Source of the DNA: Methylococcaceae bacterium
GTDB taxonomy: Bacteria; Pseudomonadota; Gammaproteobacteria; Methylococcales; Methylomonadaceae
Assembly (NCBI GenBank): GCA_947505055.1
Contig: CANNLO010000214.1
Location: 1-7,830 of the forward strand
DNA length: 7,830 nt
Direction of reading: 5' to 3'
Part shown: positions 1 through 6,424 of the stretch, in pieces
Layout: every line of letters begins with the position of its first letter
How positions within the stretch are numbered: the stretch's first letter is position 1
Notes under the pieces: generated by a model
The model's database searches: none
Told to the model about the DNA's origin: nothing
What the model saw: only the letters and a program-made list of their open reading frames with translations
Program-made: the position numbers and the translations under genes

Positions 1-210
1 CCAGGTTTTGCACACGGCTTTGTGGTTCTAAAAGACAATACTGAGTTTTTATACAAAACTACCGATTATTACGCACCACAACATGAGCGTTGCATTCGTT
101 GGGATGACCCGGCTATTGGTATTGAGTGGCCAATGACACAGGCGCCGATATTGTCAGGTAAAGATCAGCTAGGCTTGGTGTTGTCGCAGGCAGAAGTTTT
201 TGAAGATTAA
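1..210 (+). CDS. rfbC: dTDP-4-dehydrorhamnose 3,5-epimerase, C-terminal part
   Basis: This is the 3' end of an epimerase gene whose start lies before the window; it reads in frame from base 1 to a TAA at 208-210. The visible 69 residues begin PGFAHGFVVL, the conserved strand of RmlC/RfbC cupins, and continue through KTTDYYAP, the segment that carries a conserved active-site region tyrosine in this family, and RCIRWDDPAIGIEWP, a hallmark of RfbC. The enzyme converts dTDP-4-keto-6-deoxyglucose to its L-lyxo epimer in the cytoplasm, the third step of dTDP-L-rhamnose synthesis. Usual length is about 180 residues, so well over half is missing. The gene is probably the end of an rfb/rml operon, and transcription could run on into the cargo. 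Its last 16 codons are repeated in diverged form at 7491-7538. Confidence 0.95.
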   Translation, partial: PGFAHGFVVLKDNTEFLYKTTDYYAPQHERCIRWDDPAIGIEWPMTQAPILSGKDQLGLVLSQAEVFED

Positions 211-222
211 CATGAGTATTTC

Positions 223-238
223 ATACGCTTAAGTGTAT
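223..238. repeat. 16-bp near-palindrome between rfbC and the recombinase relic
   Basis: ATACGCTTAAGTGTAT is self-complementary apart from one central G/T pair. It lies in the spacer between the rfbC stop and the recombinase relic. The aligned position in the right copy keeps CTTAA but loses the symmetry. A different palindrome, AACTTAAGTT at 7537-7546, occurs there directly over the rfbC stop. An operator or binding-site role is only a guess, and AT-rich spacers readily give such patterns by chance. Confidence 0.3.
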
Positions 239-277
239 TAAAAAGGTAATGCTGTATGCTCCACATAGCGCATTACC
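235..277 (-). terminator. Intrinsic terminator candidate, left copy
   Basis: GGTAATGC at 245-252 pairs perfectly with GCATTACC at 270-277. An inner TATG (255-258) pairs with CATA (264-267) around a 5-base loop, leaving a 2x2 internal loop between the two stems. Read on the - strand, the hairpin is followed at once by TTTTT (240-244), which fits a Rho-independent terminator for the leftward recombinase gene. It overlaps the end of the coding sequence, including the stop codon. The stem is only moderately GC-rich, so strength is uncertain; it has no matching T-run on the + strand. Confidence 0.5.
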
Positions 278-305
278 GTATCCGGTTTATTCTACCGTCC
301 GCGCG
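238..305 (-). pseudogene. Relic of tyrosine recombinase 3' end
   Basis: Read on the - strand, this stretch ends in the same residues as the recombinase at the right edge: KPDTVMRYVEH is reproduced as KPDTVMRYVEH, followed by TALPF and a TAA at 238-240. Nearest the stop the differences are silent (Leu TTG/TTA, Thr ACG/ACA, Glu GAA/GAG). Further upstream Thr becomes Asn, and the codon for the conserved Trp of the catalytic box (292-294) is a TAG stop. Homology ends about 305. It is about 22 codons long and cannot make a working enzyme. The silent differences suggest it came from another allele of the gene and not from recent copying of the right-hand gene. Confidence 0.8.
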
Positions 306-310
306 CACAG

Positions 311-2191
311 GTGGTCAGTTTTAAACGCCCGTCAACACTAACTTTAAAACAAATAATGAAAATTAAATTTGATCCTGCAAACCATTTTATAAAATTAATC
401 GCAGTCGCATTAATTGGATTAATTTTTATTTTTGAGATTCCTTATATTTTTCCGCCATCAGTTAGAGTGGTTTCAGCATCGTATGACTATGGTTTTAATA
501 ACATGGTCGGTATTTTAATTTTATTTGTGCTTTGCATAGTCTTTGTTGGATTTGGGTATTATTTGACTAGAAAAGAGTCCGCAGTCATTATCATTGACCT
601 GAATATGAAGCCTAAGGATATTGGCGTTCGCGCAATATTTGTAACTTCTTTAGTCAGTTTTTTGCTAATCGCCACGCTATTTTTGTTGTCAGGAAGTTAT
701 GGCTTTGGAGAATCGACGCAGTTCGTGCTTGCAATGGAAAGACTCTCTATTGGGCAGGCGTTATACTCTGACTTCGATTTTTACTATGGCCCATTGTTGG
801 CATACGTTCCTTACGCAATCTATAAAGGTGGTTATTTTTTAAATTTTGAATATAAGACTGCGTATTTTTTAGGTCTTGCTGCACTACAATTTTTAAGTTT
901 GGTTGAGCTTCGATATATATTAAACAATACGTCCCTTCCTCTAAGCTTAAAGCAAAATTTTTTTTATGTTATAGCCTTTTCGACTCTGCCATTTCATAGT
1001 GGAATTAATCTGATTCTTTTTCGGTTTATCACACCAGTAGTGGGATTTATTTTTATTAAAAAATATGAAGAAAAAAATTTATTGCTACAATCAGCAATAT
1101 TTATTGCTTTATCTTTTTTAATATTTGGCATATCAATTGAATATGGCGTCGTATTTTCCGTTGCGCTATGTGTCTATTTATTAATGTCACTAGTGATTAA
1201 TCGCACTGCAGGTAGTGCCATCTTAATAATAATAACAATGGCTTCACCTGTTGTTTTATATGGATTGTCCCCCGAAATTTTCCATTCTATGCAACTTTAT
1301 CTGCAGGGCGCTTGGCGTTGGCCTTTCGTCCTGTCACTGCAATTGATACTCTTCTTTATTTCGGTTTTTGTCGTCGCTTTCCTTATTGGGTCAAAACTTC
1401 GCGATTTCAGGAAGAACTACTACCTAATATCACTTTGTATTCTCGCTATTGGAAGTTTGCCAGCATCACTTGGGCGATGTGATCCAGGGCATGTCCTTTT
1501 GAATGGACTGATGATTTTTATTGTTGCTTATACATTCATCTCATTTACTTGGAATAAGAAGCATGTCATGACAATGTATTTATTATTCATACTGTCATTC
1601 GGTATTTTCTATAATTACACCACCATCAGAGTTTACAGTGCCATTTACATGATTCAAGCCTATAAAAAGATTGGTCAGGTTATTCCTGATCGAATGATGT
1701 CCACCTTTATTGATTTTGGCACCATCATATCTGGGTTGCGAAAGGATGAAATTATCAATAAGATAGATAAGTTTAAAGGAAGGAAGGCGCCTGATTATAA
1801 TTTAATTTTTAAAAAAATAAATAAAATATCTTCGCCATACATGCTTTCGGAAGATGTAACAAAATTTCTTAGTAAGACCAATAAGATCGAATTGCTTTAC
1901 TTCAAAGATTTTTCAATATTAGCAAGTGAGCCAGAGGTAGACTTAGCCATTGCTGAAATGAAAAAAAAGGATCCTGAGTTTCTGATTCTTCCGATTTGGT
2001 GGGACAAAATTTCCGATGCGGAAGATAATGAAAAAGCTATCAATTTTTTGTTCACAACAAAATATACTCGGATGCCTATAAGAAATGGGCGAATGCTTCT
2101 CTCTCCCATCGATACCTACTTCAGAGACAACTATATTTTGTACGCTCAGTTTGAAAGCTTTGTGATCATGAAGCGATTGGCAGCTCGATGA
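311..2191 (+). CDS. Large multi-pass membrane protein, probable GT-C-type glycosyltransferase
   Basis: The 626-residue product has at least ten hydrophobic segments between residues 27 and about 455, then a hydrophilic C-terminal domain of about 170 residues that probably faces the periplasm. The first large loop carries GQALYSDFDFYYGPLLAYVP (Asp154, Asp156, Gly160-Pro161). This resembles the acidic first-loop motif of GT-C enzymes, which take sugars from polyprenyl-phosphate donors. A second motif, LGRCDPGHVLL (Asp391, His394), recurs in large uncharacterised membrane proteins of polysaccharide loci. It may be the acceptor-specific (GtrC-like) transferase working with the gtrA and GT2 genes downstream. 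The GTG at 311 sits at the repeat border without a clear ribosome-binding site; ATG at 356 (residue 16) is a good alternative that keeps all membrane segments. The gene is AT-rich (16 of 60 bases are G/C at 841-900), unlike its downstream neighbours. Family assignment is inference; a polymerase (Wzy-like) remains possible. Confidence 0.75.
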   Translation: MVSFKRPSTLTLKQIMKIKFDPANHFIKLIAVALIGLIFIFEIPYIFPPSVRVVSASYDYGFNNMVGILILFVLCIVFVGFGYYLTRKESAVIIIDLNMKPKDIGVRAIFVTSLVSFLLIATLFLLSGSYGFGESTQFVLAMERLSIGQALYSDFDFYYGPLLAYVPYAIYKGGYFLNFEYKTAYFLGLAALQFLSLVELRYILNNTSLPLSLKQNFFYVIAFSTLPFHSGINLILFRFITPVVGFIFIKKYEEKNLLLQSAIFIALSFLIFGISIEYGVVFSVALCVYLLMSLVINRTAGSAILIIITMASPVVLYGLSPEIFHSMQLYLQGAWRWPFVLSLQLILFFISVFVVAFLIGSKLRDFRKNYYLISLCILAIGSLPASLGRCDPGHVLLNGLMIFIVAYTFISFTWNKKHVMTMYLLFILSFGIFYNYTTIRVYSAIYMIQAYKKIGQVIPDRMMSTFIDFGTIISGLRKDEIINKIDKFKGRKAPDYNLIFKKINKISSPYMLSEDVTKFLSKTNKIELLYFKDFSILASEPEVDLAIAEMKKKDPEFLILPIWWDKISDAEDNEKAINFLFTTKYTRMPIRNGRMLLSPIDTYFRDNYILYAQFESFVIMKRLAAR

Positions 2192-2433
2192 GCTATACGC
2201 GGCTAAACAGGCCCAAGTAAAATCCAGAGTAACTCTTTTTCTCAAGCCATCCTTATACTTGATGATGGGTAGATTTTTAATGTGGTAGGAGATATTTACT
2301 TGATAGTTCAGCGCGCACTTTTGGCTACTAACCATAGTTACATTTAACTTGACTGAATTTGATTGCCGTCTTGACGACAGTACTGACTTTATGGTTTATC
2401 TAACTTAAATTTTTATTTATGGCGGAGCGTTAA
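2192..2433. other. Intergenic gap between the GT-C-like gene and the gtrA-like gene
   Basis: These 242 bases hold no open frame that looks real on the + strand. An open - strand frame across the left part overlaps the end of the GT-C-like gene and has no recognisable protein features. A short CGTC-TT-GACG inverted repeat lies at 2367-2376, within the weak promoter candidate. No convincing terminator follows the upstream gene; the small GAGT-A-ACTC before a T-run near 2229 has too short a stem and loop. The gap separates the AT-rich first gene from the tightly packed remainder. Confidence 0.5.
2371..2402 (+). promoter_or_regulatory. Weak sigma-70-like promoter candidate for the six-gene operon
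   Basis: TTGACG (2371-2376) is a good -35 match. TTTATC (2395-2400, spacing 18) or TATCTA (2397-2402, spacing 20) could serve as -10, but each matches the consensus in only three positions. The location, 30-60 bases before the gtrA-like start, is right. With AT-rich DNA this could be chance. Confidence 0.3.
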
Positions 2434-2862
2434 GTGAATGGACAAAATAAACTATTCTTGAAATTTATTGCACTGTCAGGCATCGGTTGGATCTGCGATT
2501 TTTTGAGTTTTACAATACTCGTTAAGTTTGGTATGCCTGATTTTGCTGCCAACTTCATTTCTTCCTATATAGGGGTGACCTTCGTCTGGTTTACTTCGCT
2601 TCATCGTGTATTCGGGCATTCTGGGCAGGTTAAGAGTCACTTCTTATTCGTCTACTGGTCTTTCCAGTTTATATCGATTTTGGCGTACTCACATTTTTTG
2701 CATCAGTTCGTGGTAGCGTTATACAATTTACAAATGATGCAAGTTCTTGATAGTCAGCTTGAAATTGTTGCCAAGATCATAATTACACCTTTCAACCTTT
2801 TTACCAATTTTATATTTATGACATTCCTCACACGCTTCATGATCCGCAGTAGTTCTAACTGA
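2434..2862 (+). CDS. GtrA-family membrane protein
   Basis: This 142-residue protein has four hydrophobic helices (about residues 8-28, 34-54, 68-90 and 114-136), and its length and spacing fit the GtrA family. The opening, KFIALSGIGWICDFLSFTIL, matches the family's first helix, where a conserved small-residue stretch and an acidic residue are typical. GtrA proteins are thought to flip polyprenyl-phosphate-linked sugars across the inner membrane for O-antigen or teichoic-acid glycosylation. The GTG start at 2434 is supported by GGAG at 2424-2427 with 6 bases between. The stop is 1 base before the ATG of the glycosyltransferase that would make its substrate, as in gtrAB pairs. Composition is still AT-leaning (22 of 60 G/C at 2701-2760), closer to the upstream gene than to its operon partners. 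Confidence 0.85.
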   Translation: MNGQNKLFLKFIALSGIGWICDFLSFTILVKFGMPDFAANFISSYIGVTFVWFTSLHRVFGHSGQVKSHFLFVYWSFQFISILAYSHFLHQFVVALYNLQMMQVLDSQLEIVAKIIITPFNLFTNFIFMTFLTRFMIRSSSN

Positions 2863-2863
2863 A

Positions 2864-3682
2864 ATGGCCTACACTAAACGTCTACGCATTCTGGTTTTTA
2901 TTCCTGCTTACCGATGCGAAGCCCAGATACTAAGAGTCATTGACCAGTTTGATGGGCGTGTCCAAGCCTGTATAGACACCGTCTTGGTCGTCGACAACCA
3001 ATCACCTGATCGCACTCTTGAGGTGGCAATCGAACGCGGTCGTAACAAATTGACAGCATGTAACTTTATCGCATGGCGCAACGACGGTAATTATGGCCTG
3101 GGCGGTTCACACAAGGCGGCTTTTCGCTATGCTATAGAGCAGGGGTTTGACTACTTGGTTGTCCTCCATGGTGACGACCAGGCTGACATCCGCGATCTCA
3201 TTCCGCAACTTCAAACTGGTGCTCATTTACAGGTCGATTGCTTGCTCGGGGCACGCTTCATGCATGGTAGTCGATTGGAAGGCTACTCGTGGTTTCGCAC
3301 ATTTGGCAACCGTGTCTATAATCAACTATTTTCACTGGTAGTTCTACGCAACATTTCCGACCTTGGATCCGGCCTAAACCTCTATCGGCTCAACACCTTC
3401 CGCAAATTTTATTACAAGTCATTCCCAGATGACCTGACCTTCAATTACATGATGCTCCTTGCAAGCTATCATCGTGGTCAAAGCGTGCGCTTCTTCCCAA
3501 TCAGCTGGCGCGAGGAAGACCAGCGTTCAAACGTTAAGCTTTTTAGTCAAGCCTTCAAGGTAATTGGTCTGTTGGTCAGCTACATCTTCCGTCGCGACGC
3601 ATTCTTGACTATGGATATGCGCGCACTGCCGATCAAGACATACAGCGGACAGATTATGCACAACCAAAGGCGGGAATTTTGA
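2864..3682 (+). CDS. Family 2 glycosyltransferase, dolichol-phosphate-mannose-synthase-like
   Basis: The 272-residue protein has the GT-A nucleotide-sugar fold in order: RILVFIPAYRCEAQI at residues 8-22, the donor-binding VVDNQSPDRT (Asp44), and the metal-site region LHGDDQAD (residues 101-108) where DPM1/GtrB/ArnC enzymes usually have DADLQ. Later come GARFMHGSRLEGYSWFR and DLGSGLNLYR, both characteristic of the DPM1-like branch. It most likely moves a sugar from a nucleotide donor to undecaprenyl phosphate on the cytoplasmic face, feeding the GtrA protein. It lacks the two C-terminal membrane helices of classical GtrB, having one hydrophobic patch near residue 230. No strong ribosome-binding site precedes the ATG, which starts 1 base after the gtrA-like stop, so translational coupling is likely. 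The sugar cannot be told from sequence. Confidence 0.88.
   Translation: MAYTKRLRILVFIPAYRCEAQILRVIDQFDGRVQACIDTVLVVDNQSPDRTLEVAIERGRNKLTACNFIAWRNDGNYGLGGSHKAAFRYAIEQGFDYLVVLHGDDQADIRDLIPQLQTGAHLQVDCLLGARFMHGSRLEGYSWFRTFGNRVYNQLFSLVVLRNISDLGSGLNLYRLNTFRKFYYKSFPDDLTFNYMMLLASYHRGQSVRFFPISWREEDQRSNVKLFSQAFKVIGLLVSYIFRRDAFLTMDMRALPIKTYSGQIMHNQRREF
3666..3670 (+). promoter_or_regulatory. Ribosome-binding site that fixes a TTG start
   Basis: AAAGG lies 8 bases before the TTG at 3679, inside the 3' end of the glycosyltransferase gene. No ATG or GTG is available nearby in the frame of the flippase-like gene, and the protein's first membrane segment begins within the first ten residues. The site therefore supports TTG as the true start. 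Confidence 0.6.
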
Positions 3683-4557
3683 GTCGCAGTCTGCGCATCT
3701 ATCTATCCTTGCTGCTGGTCGTTCTGCTGGCCTGGTTTTGGTTTCGTGCATCAGCCATCGCTGAATTCATTTATGGGCCGAATTTGGCTGGCCTTTTGGG
3801 CGTCATTCTACTGTACCTCTGCTCGCATCTGTTTCGCATGCTGCGTCTCGTGCTGCTCACACTGGACGAGCGTGAAAAGGCTTTTCCACTGATTGCTGCG
3901 CATGCTTTGACCGCCTTTCCAAGTGGCTTTCTACCTTTCAAGATCGGCGAGATACTTCGTCTAGCAGCCTTCTTTTATGTCTATGATCGTCGTCGTAAGG
4001 CTTTCGCTATTTGGCTTAACGAGCGCTTTGGTGACATGCTCGTGATTAGCTCATTCATATTCTGCCTGTATATTTTCAAGGTTAATGTACCTCCTCCGAT
4101 GCATTTTGTCCTCATCACCTTCTTGCTCATCACTGCAATCGGGCTGATGAGCCTGTTTGCCGTAGCAAAAGTCTTTGTATACCTGAACCGACACCTAGTG
4201 CTCGCCAGCCACAGCAAGCGCGGACTTACAATATTGCGCATCAACCATGTGCTTCGTCAGTTGGAGTTGGACATCTACAAGTCGGTCAAAGGTCGCTTCT
4301 TAGGCCTTATATTGCTGTCGGTTTTGATCTGGGGCATTGAAATACTGGCCTTGTCGCTGTTCATTAAGCAATTCTCCATCGGTGAACCAGATTTTGCTGC
4401 TCTGTTTGTGACTGGCCTGCTGGGTAGCCTGCCCGGTGGGTCGGCAGTTGGAGCCAGTAGCTTTGGCCTCTATCAATCCTTGGCACTAGTTGCATTGATA
4501 CTGCTATTCTCGGTTGCATACTGGCTTACAGGGCGCTTCAAATTCTTAAGGTCATAA
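3679..4557 (+). CDS. Flippase-like membrane protein, lysylphosphatidylglycerol synthase TM-domain family (UPF0104)
   Basis: The 292-residue protein has about seven or eight hydrophobic helices and no soluble catalytic domain. It carries two family signatures: AFPSGFLPFKIGEILRLAAF around residues 75-95 and the following NERFGDMLVI, where the Glu-Arg pair is strongly conserved. The C-terminal LLGSLPGGSAVGASSFGLYQ is also typical. The family includes the membrane part of MprF, where it flips a modified lipid, and AglD2-like proteins in glycan loci. Here it may export a lipid-linked intermediate, alongside or instead of GtrA; this is inference. Its TTG start overlaps the upstream stop by four bases (TTGA), a coupling arrangement. 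Stop and next start are 1 base apart. Length is slightly below the usual 300-330. Confidence 0.8.
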   Translation: MSRSLRIYLSLLLVVLLAWFWFRASAIAEFIYGPNLAGLLGVILLYLCSHLFRMLRLVLLTLDEREKAFPLIAAHALTAFPSGFLPFKIGEILRLAAFFYVYDRRRKAFAIWLNERFGDMLVISSFIFCLYIFKVNVPPPMHFVLITFLLITAIGLMSLFAVAKVFVYLNRHLVLASHSKRGLTILRINHVLRQLELDIYKSVKGRFLGLILLSVLIWGIEILALSLFIKQFSIGEPDFAALFVTGLLGSLPGGSAVGASSFGLYQSLALVALILLFSVAYWLTGRFKFLRS

Positions 4558-4558
4558 C

Positions 4559-6031
4559 ATGTCACTCCTTTACCAGAAAATAATCCTGATATTCGACGAT
4601 CGTGAATTCACCAACGGAGATGTGCGCAGCCTCGTTGGCCAACGAAGGTTTGGGGACGTTTATGTAAAACGCCTTACTTTGGCTGACCACATCCGCGCAG
4701 CACTTCCTGAATGGGCGCGTTCCCGATTGATACATTTGCGCAGCACCAACGATGTTGAAAACTTGCGTACCCGTCTTGAAGCAAGCCAAGAAGACGTCGC
4801 GTTGTGTATAATCGCCGCAAGTGCCGGGTTCATGGCGCCGGAAAGCCTAACCCAACTTGTCGAGCGTTTGCCATTCGCAGAGGAGGACTTTACCGACAGC
4901 CTCTACAGGCCGCTGCTAGTCTTTATGCGCAATGCACATCGCCTCGTTGAGCAGTGGCCAGCCTTCGAGGCCTATCCCTTGCACTGTTGGGATAAAGCCT
5001 GGCAAGACAGTCAACGCCTACTATCAGTAAAGCCTATAGACCTTACGAAGATTCGCGACTTTCTGACCTTCACCACTGGCTCCACAGCCGCTCGCTATTT
5101 TAACGAAGTGCAAATCGACGATTATTACTACACCAAACGCTCAACAGATAAACGCAAGATACTTGCCGAATATTCTTTTTATGGCCTCGTGCCAGAAAAG
5201 ATGCGTCCTTGGCTTATACAGCCCTTCGGCTACAAGGACGAGGAAGAGAGAGCCTCCTACAAAATGATGCGCTACTACCTTGCGGATGCTGCCCTTCAGT
5301 GGGTACATGGTGCTTTCGAGGTCGATACTTTCTCACCTTTCGTGGAACGGTTACTTTTTTTTCTCGACGAGCGGCCGCGTCGTGCATGTAGTAAAGAAGA
5401 GTCTGCCGCACAGGCGCGCGCTATATTTGTAGTCAAACCGGAGGAACGCGTCAAGCAGTTTTTGGCTGTGAGCGAAGGTCAGCGCATCAACCAGCTAGTT
5501 GTTGCAGCAACGCCTGCACTTGACGTTAGCCGACAGCTCGAACGTTACCTCGAACTCTACCAGAGGTATGAGAGCGGCTTCGTCTTCGACCACACCGTGG
5601 TCGGTCACGGTGACCCATGCTTCTCGAACGTACTCTATGACCAGCAGCGCCAACTACTTAAGCTGATCGACCCCAAAGGTGCGGTGACGGAAAATGAACT
5701 CTGGACGCATCCGCTTTACGACCTTTGCAAGGTCTCGCACAGCGCACTGGGTGACTATGATTTCATCAACACAGGACTTTATAGTGTCGGATTCTCTAAC
5801 AATAATGACCTCCTGTTACAAGTGAATTATGGCAACCACGGCTCGCTCAAGTCTGTGTTCCTGCAGCGCGTGCAGGCAATAAACCATGATGCGCAAATCA
5901 TGCGGCTAGGGGAAGCCTCGTTATTTCTTTCCATGCTGCCGCTGCATATCGATTATCCAAACAAGATTATTGCCTTCCTCTTGAAGGCCCAACAAATCCT
6001 CGACGAGGTTGAATATGAGTATTGCATTTGA
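4559..6031 (+). CDS. APH-fold phosphotransferase with an unassigned N-terminal region
   Basis: The C-terminal two thirds of this 490-residue protein has the aminoglycoside/choline-kinase fold. The N-lobe runs from about residue 175, with a likely ATP-binding Lys193 (YYYTKRST) and Glu204. The catalytic loop HGDPCFSNVLYD has Asp352 and Asn357 in the Brenner pattern, and IDPKGA has metal-binding Asp371, 19 residues later as usual. It should transfer ATP phosphate to a hydroxyl of a small molecule in the cytoplasm. Residues 1-165 are extra compared with typical 260-330-residue members. They hold several hydrophobic strand-like segments (LIFDD, ALCIIAA) that may form a separate alpha/beta domain I do not recognise. 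The ATG at 4559 has AAGG 7 bases upstream. The phosphatase and nucleotidyltransferase genes follow directly, suggesting a shared pathway for an activated substituent. The substrate is unknown; antibiotic resistance is unlikely in this setting. Confidence 0.8.
   Translation: MSLLYQKIILIFDDREFTNGDVRSLVGQRRFGDVYVKRLTLADHIRAALPEWARSRLIHLRSTNDVENLRTRLEASQEDVALCIIAASAGFMAPESLTQLVERLPFAEEDFTDSLYRPLLVFMRNAHRLVEQWPAFEAYPLHCWDKAWQDSQRLLSVKPIDLTKIRDFLTFTTGSTAARYFNEVQIDDYYYTKRSTDKRKILAEYSFYGLVPEKMRPWLIQPFGYKDEEERASYKMMRYYLADAALQWVHGAFEVDTFSPFVERLLFFLDERPRRACSKEESAAQARAIFVVKPEERVKQFLAVSEGQRINQLVVAATPALDVSRQLERYLELYQRYESGFVFDHTVVGHGDPCFSNVLYDQQRQLLKLIDPKGAVTENELWTHPLYDLCKVSHSALGDYDFINTGLYSVGFSNNNDLLLQVNYGNHGSLKSVFLQRVQAINHDAQIMRLGEASLFLSMLPLHIDYPNKIIAFLLKAQQILDEVEYEYCI
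6005..6008 (+). promoter_or_regulatory. Ribosome-binding site choosing the phosphatase start
   Basis: GAGG lies 6 bases before ATG 6015 but directly abuts the in-frame TTG at 6009. Spacing therefore favours ATG 6015, giving a 135-residue protein that overlaps the kinase gene by 17 bases. Confidence 0.7.
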
Positions 6032-6422
6032 AGAGATATACGGCACGCTGGTCGTAGATATTGATGGCACATTGTGCGACATTAAGGCAGTGGGCCAGTC
6101 ATATCGGGACCTAGTCCCTCGGCTTGCTATGCTTGAACGTCTGCGCGAGTATCAGACCAAGGGTTATCGCATTTTGCTGTTCACTTCTCGCAACATGAAG
6201 ACCTACGACGGTAACCTCGGACAAATCAATAAGCACACGGCACCAGTGCTGCTTGAATGGCTTGCAAAATGGGAAGTGCCATACGATGAAATTCTGTTCG
6301 GCAAGCCATGGCCAAGGTCAAAGGGCTTTTACATCGACGACCGTGCGGTGCGCCCAGACGAATTCCTGAACATGGATGAAGAAAGCATCCAGAAGCTTCT
6401 GAAGCTGGGGGGTAGTGCTTAA
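6015..6422 (+). CDS. HAD phosphatase, capsule-type EcbF/BcbF-like
   Basis: All four HAD motifs are visible in this 135-residue protein. VVDIDGTLC gives nucleophile Asp15 and acid/base Asp17; LFTSRNM gives Thr57-Ser58; GKPW gives Lys97; YIDDRAV gives Asp108 and Asp109. The stretch from FTSRNMKTYDGN through HTAPVLLEWL to IDDRAVRPDEF matches the capsule-biosynthesis phosphatase family (EcbF-BcbF), whose members are small and lack a cap domain. It should remove phosphate from a sugar or polyol phosphate in the cytoplasm, or hydrolyse a related phosphoester; the substrate cannot be read from sequence. It overlaps the kinase gene and is followed 2 bases after its stop by the nucleotidyltransferase gene, so the three are probably made together. 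Family membership is firm; the role in an activated-substituent pathway is inferred. Confidence 0.88.
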   Translation: MSIAFEEIYGTLVVDIDGTLCDIKAVGQSYRDLVPRLAMLERLREYQTKGYRILLFTSRNMKTYDGNLGQINKHTAPVLLEWLAKWEVPYDEILFGKPWPRSKGFYIDDRAVRPDEFLNMDEESIQKLLKLGGSA

Positions 6423-6424
6423 GT

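Larger units (their letters stand above)
163..305. repeat. Left copy of the duplicated rfbC/recombinase junction
   Basis: This segment aligns in direct orientation with 7491-7631. The rfbC tail part (163-210) matches 39 of 48 bases. The short intergenic part (211-239) is less well conserved and contains a 2-base length difference. The recombinase 3' end (240-300) matches 54 of 61 bases, including an unbroken identical run of 30 bases at 260-289. Similarity fades after about 305, just before the possible start codon at 311. The copy thus spans the end of one gene, a spacer and the converging end of another. I counted identities by eye; the outer limits are approximate. Confidence 0.9.

Noticed and set aside
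2225..2250. GAGT-A-ACTC followed by a T-run as terminator of the GT-C-like gene
   Set aside because: A 4-bp stem with a 1-base loop cannot form a working hairpin.
1943..2335. Open reading frame of 130 codons on the - strand
   Set aside because: It overlaps the 3' end of the GT-C-like gene antisense, has no domain features and no ribosome-binding site.
5214..5411. Open frames on both strands inside the phosphotransferase gene
   Set aside because: They are antisense or out-of-frame to a clear kinase-fold gene and encode basic, feature-less peptides.
6009..6014. TTG start two codons earlier for the HAD phosphatase
   Set aside because: It would touch the ribosome-binding site directly; ATG 6015 has proper spacing.
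4559..6031. Aminoglycoside resistance kinase
   Set aside because: The Brenner motif only defines the fold. The operon context and the extra N-terminal region point to glycan-related metabolism.
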